Positions 32,708 through 42,062 of a DNA stretch of 64,000 nucleotides are shown in pieces; the stretch's first letter is position 1; each line of letters starts with the position of its first letter. The notes beneath the pieces are model-generated. The model was not told the DNA's origin and did not search any database. It was given only the letters and a program-made list of their open reading frames with translations. The DNA comes from an uncultured Burkholderiales bacterium (GTDB taxonomy: Bacteria > Pseudomonadota > Gammaproteobacteria > Burkholderiales > Burkholderiaceae_C): contig CALTTG010000004.1 in NCBI GenBank assembly GCA_943908475.1, forward strand, positions 68,084-132,083. The letters run 5' to 3'. The position numbers were made by a program, and so were the translations under genes.

Positions 32708-33613
32708 ATGAGGCTCGATGGCCAGCGAGAAAGTGACAACGTCGACGACCTGCGCGGCAGCCGCCCATCAGGGGGCGGCTTGGGTGGGGGTGGACTGCGC
32801 CTGGGCGGTGGACGCTTGAGCCTGGGCACGGTGGCCGTGGCCCTGGTGGCCAGCTACTTCCTGGGCATCAACCCCATGACGGTGCTCAGCATGCTCAGCG
32901 GTGGCGGCGGCATGGCCGTGCAGCAGGCGCCTGAAGCCCCCACCGCAGAACAACGCCAGGCCTCAGCACAAGACCCGGGGGCGAGGTTCATCCGCCAGGT
33001 ATTGGCCACCACGGAAGACGTGTGGCATGCCCAGTTCCAGGCGCAAGGGGCGGCATACGCACCGCCTCGCCTGACCATCTTCCGAGGCAGCACCCCCACG
33101 GCATGCGGCCAGGGTGAGGCGGCCATGGGGCCCTTCTATTGCCCCGCCGACAAACGGGTCTACATCGACCTGGATTTCTACGACACGCTCAAGAACCGCC
33201 TGGGCGCCCCCGGTGATTTCGCCCAAGCGTATGTGATCGCGCACGAGGTCGGCCATCACATCCAGAATCTGGAAGGCACCTCGGACAAACTGCACCGCAT
33301 GCATGGCAAGGTGAGCCAAGCGCAGTACAACGCCATGAGTGTGCGGTTGGAGTTGCAGGCCGACTGCTATGCAGGCATCTGGGCCCATGACACGCAGCAA
33401 AGCAAACAGATCATGGAAAGCGGTGACCTGGAAGAGGCGCTGAATGCGGCCGCACAAATCGGCGACGACGCACTGCAAAGCAAATCAGGCGGACACGTCG
33501 TGCCCGAAAGCTTCACCCACGGCACCAGCGAGCAGCGCATGCGCTGGTTCAAGCGCGGCTTCGAGTCGGGCGACACGCGCCAGTGCGACACCTTCAACAC
33601 ACGGGCCATTTGA
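32708..33613 (+). CDS. YpfJ-type neutral zinc metallopeptidase
   Basis: A 301-residue membrane-anchored protein: glycine-rich N-terminus, one hydrophobic helix (about 38-60), then a periplasmic metalloprotease domain with zinc motif HEVGHHIQN and the downstream third-ligand motif LELQADCYAG. This is the YpfJ/COG2321 family, whose physiological substrates are unknown. GGAG 7 bases before the ATG at 32708. Divergent to nadB with an 82-base gap; the oxidoreductase gene follows 33 bases after. Confidence 0.88.
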   Translation: MRLDGQRESDNVDDLRGSRPSGGGLGGGGLRLGGGRLSLGTVAVALVASYFLGINPMTVLSMLSGGGGMAVQQAPEAPTAEQRQASAQDPGARFIRQVLATTEDVWHAQFQAQGAAYAPPRLTIFRGSTPTACGQGEAAMGPFYCPADKRVYIDLDFYDTLKNRLGAPGDFAQAYVIAHEVGHHIQNLEGTSDKLHRMHGKVSQAQYNAMSVRLELQADCYAGIWAHDTQQSKQIMESGDLEEALNAAAQIGDDALQSKSGGHVVPESFTHGTSEQRMRWFKRGFESGDTRQCDTFNTRAI

Positions 33614-33646
33614 CACCGCCCATCAGCCGTCACTGAGGAGACACCC

Positions 33647-34624
33647 ATGAAAGCTTGGTATTGCGACACCCTGGACGGCCCTGACGCCTTGGTCTGGCGC
33701 GAAGGCTCCACGCCGGAGCCTGCCAAAGGCGAGGTCCGCATCGCGATCAAAGCCGCGTCCGTGAATTTCCCTGACCTGCTGATCGTGCAGGGCAAGTACC
33801 AGATGCGTCCACCGCTGCCTTTCGTGCCGGGCGCCGAATTTGCAGGGGTGGTGGAAGCGGTGGGCGAAGGGGTGAAGCACCTGGCCGTGGGCAGCCACGT
33901 GGCGGGTTTTGCGGGCACGGGTGGCTTTGGCACCCACGCTGTGGCACCGGCCGCGGTGCTCATGCCCCTGCCACCGGTGTTCAGTTTTGAAGACGCAGCA
34001 GCGTTTTTGTGCACCTATGGCACCACCTACCATGCCCTGCTGGACCGTGCGGCCCTCAAAGCTGGGGAAACGGTGCTGGTGCTCGGCGCGGCAGGCGGCG
34101 TGGGCACCGCCGCCATCCAAATTGCCAAGGCGGCGGGCGCGAAGGTGATCGCGGCCGCCTCGACCGACGAGAAATGCAGCCTGTGTCGCACCCTGGGTGC
34201 CGACGCCACCATCAACTACACCACGCAGAACCTGCGCGATGAACTCAAGGCCCTGGCCGATGGCAAAGGCCCCGACGTGGTCTACGACCCGGTGGGGGGC
34301 GAGCTGACCGAACAGGCCTTCCGTTCGATCGCGTGGCGCGGCAGACACCTGGTGATTGGCTTCGCCAATGGCCCCATCCCCAACCTACCCTTGAACCTGG
34401 CCCTGTTGAAGGGCGCCTCAGTGGTCGGCGTGTTCTGGGGTGAATTCGCCAAACGCGAGCCTCAGAACAACGCCGCGTGTCTCATGCAGTTGGCCGCCTG
34501 GTACATGGAGGGCAAGATCAAACCCGTGATCGAGCACCGCATGCCCATGTCGCAACTGAAAGAGGCCTTCACCCTGATGGGTTCACGTCAGGTTCGAGGC
34601 AAGCTGGTGCTGGTCAACGAGTGA
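33647..34624 (+). CDS. Zinc-independent NADPH:quinone oxidoreductase (MDR family)
   Basis: A 325-residue medium-chain reductase resembling QOR/zeta-crystallin. N-terminal GroES-like half with PGAEFAGVVEAVG, cofactor domain with LGAAGGVGTAAIQIAKA and TINYTT; no structural zinc cysteines or catalytic zinc ligands are seen. It should reduce quinones or enoyl substrates with NADPH. TGAGGAGACACCC precedes the ATG. Its 3' end overlaps the convergent lipase gene by 11 bases. Confidence 0.9.
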   Translation: MKAWYCDTLDGPDALVWREGSTPEPAKGEVRIAIKAASVNFPDLLIVQGKYQMRPPLPFVPGAEFAGVVEAVGEGVKHLAVGSHVAGFAGTGGFGTHAVAPAAVLMPLPPVFSFEDAAAFLCTYGTTYHALLDRAALKAGETVLVLGAAGGVGTAAIQIAKAAGAKVIAAASTDEKCSLCRTLGADATINYTTQNLRDELKALADGKGPDVVYDPVGGELTEQAFRSIAWRGRHLVIGFANGPIPNLPLNLALLKGASVVGVFWGEFAKREPQNNAACLMQLAAWYMEGKIKPVIEHRMPMSQLKEAFTLMGSRQVRGKLVLVNE

Positions 34625-35888
34625 CCAGGGCCGTGCCGTCGGGCGAGCAGGTGCTGGGTGCCGGCTTGCCCGCAAACCGGTCGACCAGGAAGTCTCGGGC
34701 TTGACCGAACCCGACCACCATGCCGGAGATGTGACCCGACACGAAGGTGCGGTATTGCACCTTGGTGCCAGAGCGGCACATCATGCCCACCCAGGCGTCC
34801 ACGTCTTCCTTGGGCATCACCTGGTCGTATCGCGCCAAATAAACGTGCATGGGCACTTTCGGGGCTTTGGCACCCAGTCGGTTTTCAGCCACGATTTTCT
34901 GAACGATGGGCTCTTGGAGCAGGTCAGGCACATTCACATGGTCTGACATGCGCTGAAACGGGAAGGCCACCAGGGTCTCGGTGGCCCCCGTGAGGAACTG
35001 CCCCACGCAAGCGCCGTTGGCCTTTTCGATCATCCGGCGGCCTTTGTCATTGATGTAGGCGTCGACCGGAATTTCTGGATAGGCGCGACTCAAGGCCACC
35101 ACCATGGTCAGGTAAAGGCCGGAGAAAAAACCGCCGTCGACCCGGCGAGCCACATTGCCCATGTCCACCGGCACACCGCCTGCGCTGGCCCCCACGACAC
35201 GGAGTTCCGGCGCGTAGTCGGGCTGCAATTGAGCGGCCCATGCGGTGGCCAGCCCGCCGCCGGAATAGCCCATCAACCCCACGCGGGTGCCTGCCCCCGG
35301 CAACCCCAGTGGCTCGAAGCGCTGCGCCGCGCGGACGCCATCGAGCACCCCTTGCCCCGAATTGACAGCGGCACCCCAGTGGGAATCCAGACCTTCGTAA
35401 TCGGGCACCGACACCACCCAGCCCTTCTTGAGCGCCGAGTCGAGTTGCAATTGCTCCAACGACCGACCTCGGATCAGCGACTGCGAGGGCGCGCATTTGA
35501 GGGTCAGGGCATCGTAGGCCACTTGGTAGGACACCAGCACGCGCCCCTCGGTCGGCGCGACATCGGGCACCAACACCGTGGTCACACTGGCCACGGGTCG
35601 CCCCCTCCCGTCGTTGGAGCGGAACATGAGCTGCCAGGCCCGCGCTTTCATCGAAAACACAAAATGGGCCTTGGGATCGATCTCGCGCACCCTCAGAATC
35701 TCACCAGGGGCCATCGCCGCCAAGACCTGTGTCGAGGGCTTGGCGTAAAAAGGGTCGGTGTAGGCGTCAGAGCTCGACGCATCGGGCTTGGGAAATACCT
35801 GTGGCGCTGCCTGGGCCGTGGTCAGGACGGTGACCGCGATCAGACCCACCGATACAGCCTGGTGGAGATGGCGAAGGGCCCAAAACAT
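34614..35888 (-). CDS. Secretory lipase (LIP family)
   Basis: A 424-residue alpha/beta-hydrolase with a signal peptide (MFWALRHLHQAVSVGLIAVT, cleavage after AQA). Nucleophile motif GYSGGG lies in the middle, the fold otherwise resembling fungal/bacterial secretory lipases (LIP, PF03583-like) that cleave triacylglycerols and other esters. The ATG at 35888 is used rather than an upstream in-frame TTG. A conserved late Asp/His region (ARYDQVMP and SGHISG) completes the triad by position. Convergent with the oxidoreductase, overlapping by 11 bases. Substrate uncertain. Confidence 0.78.
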   Translation of the reverse strand: MFWALRHLHQAVSVGLIAVTVLTTAQAAPQVFPKPDASSSDAYTDPFYAKPSTQVLAAMAPGEILRVREIDPKAHFVFSMKARAWQLMFRSNDGRGRPVASVTTVLVPDVAPTEGRVLVSYQVAYDALTLKCAPSQSLIRGRSLEQLQLDSALKKGWVVSVPDYEGLDSHWGAAVNSGQGVLDGVRAAQRFEPLGLPGAGTRVGLMGYSGGGLATAWAAQLQPDYAPELRVVGASAGGVPVDMGNVARRVDGGFFSGLYLTMVVALSRAYPEIPVDAYINDKGRRMIEKANGACVGQFLTGATETLVAFPFQRMSDHVNVPDLLQEPIVQKIVAENRLGAKAPKVPMHVYLARYDQVMPKEDVDAWVGMMCRSGTKVQYRTFVSGHISGMVVGFGQARDFLVDRFAGKPAPSTCSPDGTALVTR

Positions 35889-35943
35889 CTGCAAACGCTC
35901 TCGTTGATGGCAACGGTGGCATTGTGCACATCTGCCCAGTCAA

Positions 35944-37158
35944 TCAGCAAGCCGAAGAAACCTGTCCCCCTGTTTGAAGGTACGGGTCGTCGGGCAAAGG
36001 TGGGAGCGACAAGGCCCAGCGCACATGGTGGCGCACGAGGGCGTTGTCGGGCGAGACCTGCTCGCCCTCGCCGATGTCGGAAAGCCAATTGAGCAACGCG
36101 CCGCGAATCTCGGCGTGCCAAGGCTCACTCGACGCGGCAGGGGATCTGAGTGCATTGCCCATGGCAACCGCCAGATTGCGTCGCCACCGGGCATGGCCGA
36201 TGCGTCGGATGGGGCTGCCTTCCGTGAGGCGAAGGAAGGTGGGTTCGTCCCACGCCCAAAAACTCAACAAATCGGGCGACTTCAGTGCCGGACGCACGTC
36301 GAAATCGGCCACCACGGCCCGCGCAGCGAACTTGTTCCAGGGGCACGCCAGCTGACAGTCGTCGCAGCCATACACCCGATTGCCCATCAGGGGACGGAAC
36401 GCTTCCGGAATCGCCCCTGGGTGCTCGATGGTGAGGTACGAGATGCAGCGGCGCGCGTCCACCTGACGTTCCCCCACGATGGCTTGGGTGGGACACGCCG
36501 AGATGCAAGCCTGGCACGAGCCACAGTGAGCGCTTTCCTCACCCGTCAGGGGCAAGGCCAGGTCCACGTAGATCTCGCCGAGGAAAAACGTCGAGCCCGC
36601 CTCACGCGACAACAACAGCGTGTGCTTGCCACGCCAGCCCAGGCCGCTGCGGGTGGCCAATTCGACCTCCAGCACCGGGGCCGAATCCGTGAAGACGCGG
36701 TGCCCCAGAGGCCCCACATGGTGGGCCAGCCGATCGGCCAGCTTCTGCAGGCGGCTGCGCAAGACCTTGTGATAGTCGCGGCCTCGCGCGTAGACCGAGA
36801 CCGCCGCCTGATCGGGCCGTTTCAGGCGAGACCACTCGACCGCTTGCCACCCATCAGGCACCTCAGCGGGCAGGTAGTCCATGCGCGCCGTGATGACCCG
36901 CACCGTGCCGGGCACCAGTTCGGCCGGGCGCGCGCGCTTGAGGCCGTGGCTGGCCATGTAGTGCATTTCACCGTGGAAACCGCGGGACAACCAATCCAAC
37001 AAACCCTGCTCGGCACTTGACAAATCCACGTCTGCTACGCCAATCTGAGAAAATCCCAGCTCCGCGGCCCATTGCCGCAGCAGTGCCAGCACTTGGTGCC
37101 CCTCCGAATCGTTCGGGGTTGGGGAGAGCATCAGAGATTCCGTTGGCGCTTCATGCAT
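35944..37158 (-). CDS. queG: Epoxyqueuosine reductase
   Basis: Last enzyme of queuosine tRNA modification, reducing epoxyqueuosine to queuosine with cobalamin and two [4Fe-4S] clusters. The 404-residue protein has both cluster motifs: CGSCQACISACPTQAI and CDDCQLACPWNK, plus the RYHPLVEW-like substrate regions in the N-terminal half. The ATG at 37158 gives MHEAPTES; a TACGAT box lies exactly 6 bases before it. Divergent from tsaE, whose start region overlaps. Confidence 0.93.
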   Translation of the reverse strand: MHEAPTESLMLSPTPNDSEGHQVLALLRQWAAELGFSQIGVADVDLSSAEQGLLDWLSRGFHGEMHYMASHGLKRARPAELVPGTVRVITARMDYLPAEVPDGWQAVEWSRLKRPDQAAVSVYARGRDYHKVLRSRLQKLADRLAHHVGPLGHRVFTDSAPVLEVELATRSGLGWRGKHTLLLSREAGSTFFLGEIYVDLALPLTGEESAHCGSCQACISACPTQAIVGERQVDARRCISYLTIEHPGAIPEAFRPLMGNRVYGCDDCQLACPWNKFAARAVVADFDVRPALKSPDLLSFWAWDEPTFLRLTEGSPIRRIGHARWRRNLAVAMGNALRSPAASSEPWHAEIRGALLNWLSDIGEGEQVSPDNALVRHHVRWALSLPPLPDDPYLQTGGQVSSAC

Positions 37159-37704
37159 GTGACGATCGTAGCAAGAGCCCCCACCTCTGTGGACACACCG
37201 GCCCCAGGCCCCCAGGAAACCAGCGTGTTGTTGCACTGGCAGACCGAGACCGATTGCGAACAGTTCGCCCAGCGATTGGCCGAACTGCTTCGGCCTGCGC
37301 TGGTCGCGGGTGGCAGTGCATTGATCGAGCTGCGCGGCACCTTGGGCGCTGGCAAAACCACTTTCACCCGCCATCTGTTGCGGGCCTTGGGCGTGCAAGG
37401 TCGGATCAAGAGCCCCAGCTACGCCGTGGTCGAGCCGCACGAAGCGCAGGGACTGCACATGTGGCACTTTGACTTCTACCGCTTTGCCGAACCCCGTGAA
37501 TGGGAAGACGCCGGGTTCCGAGACCTCTTCGCGGCACCGGGCCTGAAGCTGGTCGAGTGGCCCGACAAGGCCGAAGGCCTCTTGCCTGCCGCCGACCTCC
37601 AGGTGGACCTGGACACGCTGGAGGACGAGCGGCGCTCGGTCCAGCTGCGCTCAGCCACCCCCCAAGGGCTGGCATGGACCGCCCGACTGAAGGAGGGCGT
37701 GTGA
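37153..37704 (+). CDS. tsaE: tRNA N6-threonylcarbamoyladenosine biosynthesis ATPase TsaE
   Basis: ATPase of the TsaBCDE complex that makes t6A37 in ANN-decoding tRNAs. P-loop GTLGAGKTTF and the conserved SPSYAVVEPHE, WHFDFYRF and LVEWPDKAEG (E. coli EWP motif) are present. Length 183 including an N-terminal extension of about 30 residues. The ATG at 37153 overlaps the queG start; a GTG at 37189 is an alternative that would remove the overlap. Overlaps the amiC start by one base, so the two are coupled, an arrangement (tsaE-ami) common in proteobacteria. Confidence 0.9.
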   Translation: MHVTIVARAPTSVDTPAPGPQETSVLLHWQTETDCEQFAQRLAELLRPALVAGGSALIELRGTLGAGKTTFTRHLLRALGVQGRIKSPSYAVVEPHEAQGLHMWHFDFYRFAEPREWEDAGFRDLFAAPGLKLVEWPDKAEGLLPAADLQVDLDTLEDERRSVQLRSATPQGLAWTARLKEGV

Positions 37705-39275
37705 TGGACCGTCGTCAAGCGCTTCGCACTGGCCTGAACCGACTGGCTCAAGGCTCCTTGCTGTTCAGCCTGGGCCCCATGCAGTTGGCCTGGGGGGCCC
37801 AGCTGGTGGCCGTGCGGGTGTGGCCCGCCAAAGACTACACCCGCGTGACCTTGGAATCGGACATTGAGCTCAAGGCCCGACATTTCCTGATGGGTCACCC
37901 CGCTCGGCTCGTGATCGACATCGACGGATTGGAGCTCAGCCCACAACTCAAGGAGTTGGTGCGCAAGGTGCGTGCCGATGACCCTTACATCGCAGGCGTG
38001 CGGGTGGGCCAATTCCAGACCCGGGTGGTGCGTTTGGTCGTGGACCTCAAGCAGTCCACGCGTCCCCAGGTTTTCACGTTGGCGCCCGTGGCGGCCTACC
38101 AGCACCGCACGGTGTTCGACCTCTACCCCACGGCCGAACCTGATGCGCAGGCAGGCCTGACGGCGCCAGCCGCATCCGCCCCAAGCTCGGGGTCCTCCAC
38201 CGCAGTGGCATCGGCCCCCACCCCGGCAACCGCGCCCGCCGCCGGCCCCGCAACCGTCTCCACGGCAGCCTCCGGTGTCCAGAGTCCCGCGACGCTGCCC
38301 CCCACAGCGGCAGGCTCCGGCACGCCACCGGCGCTCCCCACCCCGGGCAACACGGTGGGCAACACGGGCAGCCTTGACCGACCATCGACACCATCTGCCC
38401 AGGCGGCCCATGACATGAACGACGCCTTGGGCGAGTTCATCGGAGATTTGCGTCGCAAGCCCACCGCCGACAAACCCTCGGTGGCCGCCCGTTCACGCGC
38501 AGACGCCAGCACGGTGGCGCAACGGGCCGCCGATGCCGACGAAGCCGAGCGCCGCTCCGGCGCCCGACGCCTGGTCATCGTGGCCATTGACCCCGGACAC
38601 GGCGGCGAAGACCCCGGGGCCATTGGCCCCACGGGTCTGTATGAAAAAGACGTGGTGCTGTCGATTGCTCAGAAGATGCGCGACCGCATCAATGCCACAC
38701 CCGGCATGCGGGCGATGCTGACGCGCGATGGCGACTATTTCGTGCCGCTGTACGACCGGGTGCGAAAAGCCCGCCGCGTGGGCGCAGACCTGTTCATCTC
38801 GATCCATGCCGACGCATTCATGAACCCGCAGGCCAAGGGCGCCTCGGTGTTTGCCTTGTCGGAAGGTGGTGCGACCAGCGCCGCCGCCCGGTGGATGGCG
38901 AACAAGGAAAATGCCTCCGACATGGTCGGCGGCGTGAACATCAAGGCCAAAGACGCGGCGGTCATGCGAACCCTGCTGGACATGTCCACCACGGCCCAGA
39001 TCAAGGACAGCTTGAAGCTCGGTCGCGTGGTGTTGGGGCACTTGGGCAAGGTGGGCCGACTGCACAAACAGCAGGTCGAGCAGGCTGGCTTTGCCGTGCT
39101 GAAGGCCCCTGACATCCCCTCCATCTTGGTGGAGACCGGCTTCATCTCGAACCCGGAGGAAGAGTCCAAACTCAAGGACGAGGCGTATCAGAGCGAACTG
39201 GCCGACGCCCTCATGGGGGGCATCAGCCGCTACTTTGCGCGCAACCCGCCGTTGGCGCGCAACCGCGCACTCTGA
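37704..39275 (+). CDS. amiC: N-acetylmuramoyl-L-alanine amidase AmiC
   Basis: Periplasmic amidase that splits septal peptidoglycan during cell division. The 523-residue precursor starts MDRRQALRTG, a twin-arginine-like export signal with hydrophobic core to about residue 32. Then an AMIN domain (about 35-140), an Ala/Pro/Thr-rich linker (about 150-225), and the Amidase_3 catalytic domain with zinc motifs DPGHGGEDPGA, YEKDV and SIHADAF, ending in a LVETGFISN block. No EnvC or NlpD activator is nearby. Follows tsaE. Confidence 0.94.
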   Translation: MDRRQALRTGLNRLAQGSLLFSLGPMQLAWGAQLVAVRVWPAKDYTRVTLESDIELKARHFLMGHPARLVIDIDGLELSPQLKELVRKVRADDPYIAGVRVGQFQTRVVRLVVDLKQSTRPQVFTLAPVAAYQHRTVFDLYPTAEPDAQAGLTAPAASAPSSGSSTAVASAPTPATAPAAGPATVSTAASGVQSPATLPPTAAGSGTPPALPTPGNTVGNTGSLDRPSTPSAQAAHDMNDALGEFIGDLRRKPTADKPSVAARSRADASTVAQRAADADEAERRSGARRLVIVAIDPGHGGEDPGAIGPTGLYEKDVVLSIAQKMRDRINATPGMRAMLTRDGDYFVPLYDRVRKARRVGADLFISIHADAFMNPQAKGASVFALSEGGATSAAARWMANKENASDMVGGVNIKAKDAAVMRTLLDMSTTAQIKDSLKLGRVVLGHLGKVGRLHKQQVEQAGFAVLKAPDIPSILVETGFISNPEEESKLKDEAYQSELADALMGGISRYFARNPPLARNRAL

Positions 39276-39282
39276 GCCCGAA

Positions 39283-39311
39283 GACGCTCGGCCGCGAACC
39301 CGCCGAGCGTC
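39283..39311. terminator. Inverted repeat between amiC and dedA
   Basis: GACGCTCGGC (39283-39292) and GCCGAGCGTC (39302-39311) form a perfect 10-bp inverted repeat in the 40-base convergent gap. There is no T tract on either side, so if it ends transcription it is a weak or factor-dependent, bidirectional terminator. Confidence 0.5.
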
Positions 39312-39315
39312 GGCC

Positions 39316-39966
39316 TCAAGCGCCCGCCTGGGCGGCACGCTTGGCGCGCCAACCGCCCACCAAGGCGATGATGCCGGGCACCAGAATCAGGCCCCAAATG
39401 ATCTTGCTCAGATTGGCTTGCACCCAGGGCAGACTGCCAAACGCATACCCCGCCAACGTGATGCCCACCACCCAGATGATCGCGCCGACCACGTTGTAGA
39501 ACGTGAAGGTGCGTCGATTCATCTCAGACACCCCCGCGACGAAGGGTGCGAAGGTGCGCACAAACGGCATGAAGCGGGCCAGGATGATGGTGATGCCGCC
39601 ATGCTTTTCGTAAAACGCGTGGGCCGCATTGAAAGCGTCTCGATTGAAAAATCGCGAGTTCTCCCATTGAAACACCTTGGGGCCGACCTTCCGACCGATC
39701 GTGTAGTTGGTCTGATCGCCCAAGATGGCCGCCGCCAGCATCACGGCGATCACCACCGGCAGACTGATCTTGTCGGCGCCCGCCAAGGCCCCCACCACGA
39801 AGAGCAGGGAATCGCCCGGCAGGAAGGGCATGACCACCAGCCCCGTTTCCACAAAAATGATGAGAAACAGCAAGGCATAGACCCAGATGCCGTACTGCTG
39901 CACGAACTCGGCCAGGTGCCGGTCCACATGCAAGATGAAATCAATGAGGAAGAGTGCGATGTCCAT
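39316..39966 (-). CDS. DedA family membrane protein
   Basis: A 216-residue inner-membrane protein with five or so hydrophobic helices and the DedA motifs VVMPFLPGDSLLFVVGALAG and ILARFMPFVRTFAPFVAGV (F/Y-hxxx-R-x4-G type). DedA proteins recycle undecaprenyl phosphate and related lipid carriers and support proton-motive force. The ATG at 39966 lies 6 bases after a GATAAT box and lacks a ribosome site. Divergent from mutL with 60 bases between starts. Confidence 0.9.
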   Translation of the reverse strand: MDIALFLIDFILHVDRHLAEFVQQYGIWVYALLFLIIFVETGLVVMPFLPGDSLLFVVGALAGADKISLPVVIAVMLAAAILGDQTNYTIGRKVGPKVFQWENSRFFNRDAFNAAHAFYEKHGGITIILARFMPFVRTFAPFVAGVSEMNRRTFTFYNVVGAIIWVVGITLAGYAFGSLPWVQANLSKIIWGLILVPGIIALVGGWRAKRAAQAGA

Positions 39967-39972
39967 GGCGGC

Positions 39973-39978
39973 ATTATC
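39973..39978 (-). promoter_or_regulatory. -10-like box of dedA (possible leaderless start)
   Basis: GATAAT on the minus strand, exactly 6 bases before the dedA ATG at 39966. Back-to-back with the similar box of mutL 36 bases away. Confidence 0.5.
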
Positions 39979-40014
39979 CCCAGCCAATTCCTGCATCCGG
40001 ACCGCCCACCCACC

Positions 40015-40020
40015 TAAAAT
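40015..40020 (+). promoter_or_regulatory. -10-like box of mutL (possible leaderless start)
   Basis: TAAAAT, exactly 6 bases before the mutL ATG at 40027. The six bases AGAGGG between are purine-rich but too close to the ATG for a normal ribosome site. The preceding ACC matches the mfd box (ACCTAAAAT). Confidence 0.5.
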
Positions 40021-40026
40021 AGAGGG

Positions 40027-42000
40027 ATGAGCCTGCCCGCCCCGTCCCGCGCCGTCATCCGCGAACTGCCCGATGAACTGATCAGCCAGATCGCCGCCGG
40101 TGAAGTGGTGGAGCGTCCGGCGTCGGTCGTGCGCGAATTGGTGGACAACGCCTTGGACGCCGGTGCCCGGCAGGTCACCATCAAATTGTTGGCCGGTGGC
40201 ATTCGCCAGATCCTGATCGAAGACGACGGCTGTGGCATCCCGGTGGATGAATTGCCTTTGGCCCTCAAACGCCATGCGACCAGCAAAATCCGCTCGCTCG
40301 ACGACCTGGAGCATGTGCTCACCATGGGCTTTCGTGGCGAAGCGCTGGCCGCCGTGTCGTCGGTCGCCGAAATGGCCATTGCCAGCCGCACCGCCGATGC
40401 GGCACACGCGCATCGCCTGGATGCACGGTCCGGAGAGCTCAGCCCCGCGGCCCGCAGTCAAGGCACGAGCATCGAGGTGCGCGAGCTGTTCTTCAACACG
40501 CCAGCGCGCCGAAAATTCCTGAAATCGGAAGCCACCGAACTGGCGCATTGCCTGGAAGCCGTCAAACGCCATGCCCTCGCCCGGCCCGATGTGGGGTTCA
40601 CCGTGTGGCACGAAGGCAAGCTCGTCGAGCAATGGCGGGCCAGCTCGCTCGAGCAGCGTCTGCGCGATGTGCTTGGCGATGACTTCATCCGTGACAGTGT
40701 GGCGGTGGACCTCCAAATCGGCCCGGTGCACGTGACGGGGCGGGCCGGCATCCCCGATGCCGCACGCTCACGCGCCGACCAGCAGTACTGCTACGTCAAT
40801 GGCCGATACGTGCGCGACAAGCTGTTGGCCCATGGGGTGCGATCGGCGTACGAAGACGTCCTTCACGGCAACCGCCAGCCGGTGTATGCCTTGTTCGTCG
40901 ACATCGCACCCGAGTTGGTCGATGTGAATGTGCACCCGACCAAGATCGAGGTGCGCTTCCGGGATGGGCGCGAAGTGCACCAGGCCGCGCGCAAGGCGGT
41001 CGACGCCGCCCTGGCCGTGTCGCGTGCCGGGCTGCAGGAATCCATCGTGCCTGGCGGCCCGCCAAGCCACTCGCCCGTGGTTGCCCCTGTGGGCGCCTAT
41101 GCGGCCGCACAGCCCCATGTGGGTCACGAGGGGTCGGTCGCTCGCCCGCTGCCCACACGAGAGCAAGACCGCCTGCCCTGGGGCCTGGCGCCCGGTGTGG
41201 CGGCGGCCCATGAGCAACGCTGGGCAGGCTGGCCCAGCGACACCATCAGCGCGGAGACGCGCGTTCAGGAGTCCCCCAGGGTGACGCAGGACGCGGCCTG
41301 GTCATCGCCAGAGGCTCGCTCGGCGGCCACCTGGGCGCCCGCACGCCCACCTGAGTCGGCTCTCGCCACCCCATCACCCAGCGCGGCCAACGACACCCCC
41401 GATGCGGCGCCGGAAGACTGGCCCTTGGGCCGAGCGATTGCGCAACTGCAAGGCATTTACGTGCTGGCAGAAAACGCCAGAGGCTTGGTGATCGTGGACA
41501 TGCATGCCGCCCACGAACGCATCGTCTACGAACGGCTCAAGGTGCAGATTGCCCAGGAGAAGCTGCCCTCGCAGCCCTTGCTGATCCCCGTCACCTTCGC
41601 CGCCACGCCCCAAGAAGTGGCGACGGCCGAAGCCCATCAGGCCACGCTGGAAACCCTGGGGCTGGAAATCAGCCCGCTGGGCCCCAAGACCCTGGCGGTG
41701 CGATCGCGTCCCGTGGCCTTGAGCCAGGCCGACCTGGTCGAACTGGCCCGCTCGGTGCTGACTGAATTGGCCGGATTTGACGCCACCACCTTGGTTCAGC
41801 GGGCCCAACATGAGCTGCTCGCCACCATGGCCTGCCATGGCGCGGTGCGCGCCAACCGCCGACTCACCTTGACCGAAATGAACGCCCTGTTGCGCGACAT
41901 GGAGGCCACCGAACGGGCCGACCAGTGCAACCATGGCCGCCCCACCTGGCGACAGCTGACGGTGGCCGAACTCGACAACCTGTTCCTGCGGGGCCGCTGA
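40027..42000 (+). CDS. mutL: DNA mismatch repair protein MutL
   Basis: GHKL ATPase linking MutS mismatch recognition to strand removal. 657 residues; N-terminal ATPase motifs ELVDNALDAGA, DDGCGI, TMGFRGEAL are intact, followed by a low-complexity linker (about 340-470) and a C-terminal domain. The latter has the endonuclease-type motif DMHAAHERIVYE (491-502), ACHGAVRA (about 602) and CNHGRPT (634-640), as in endonuclease-active Neisseria MutL. No mutH is seen. Followed by the pseudouridine synthase gene 62 bases on. Confidence 0.96.
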   Translation: MSLPAPSRAVIRELPDELISQIAAGEVVERPASVVRELVDNALDAGARQVTIKLLAGGIRQILIEDDGCGIPVDELPLALKRHATSKIRSLDDLEHVLTMGFRGEALAAVSSVAEMAIASRTADAAHAHRLDARSGELSPAARSQGTSIEVRELFFNTPARRKFLKSEATELAHCLEAVKRHALARPDVGFTVWHEGKLVEQWRASSLEQRLRDVLGDDFIRDSVAVDLQIGPVHVTGRAGIPDAARSRADQQYCYVNGRYVRDKLLAHGVRSAYEDVLHGNRQPVYALFVDIAPELVDVNVHPTKIEVRFRDGREVHQAARKAVDAALAVSRAGLQESIVPGGPPSHSPVVAPVGAYAAAQPHVGHEGSVARPLPTREQDRLPWGLAPGVAAAHEQRWAGWPSDTISAETRVQESPRVTQDAAWSSPEARSAATWAPARPPESALATPSPSAANDTPDAAPEDWPLGRAIAQLQGIYVLAENARGLVIVDMHAAHERIVYERLKVQIAQEKLPSQPLLIPVTFAATPQEVATAEAHQATLETLGLEISPLGPKTLAVRSRPVALSQADLVELARSVLTELAGFDATTLVQRAQHELLATMACHGAVRANRRLTLTEMNALLRDMEATERADQCNHGRPTWRQLTVAELDNLFLRGR

Positions 42001-42062
42001 GACGGGCAACCGCCCCTCATCCCCGCCCTGCCCCGCCAGACGACTGGCCGAAAGAAGTCCCC

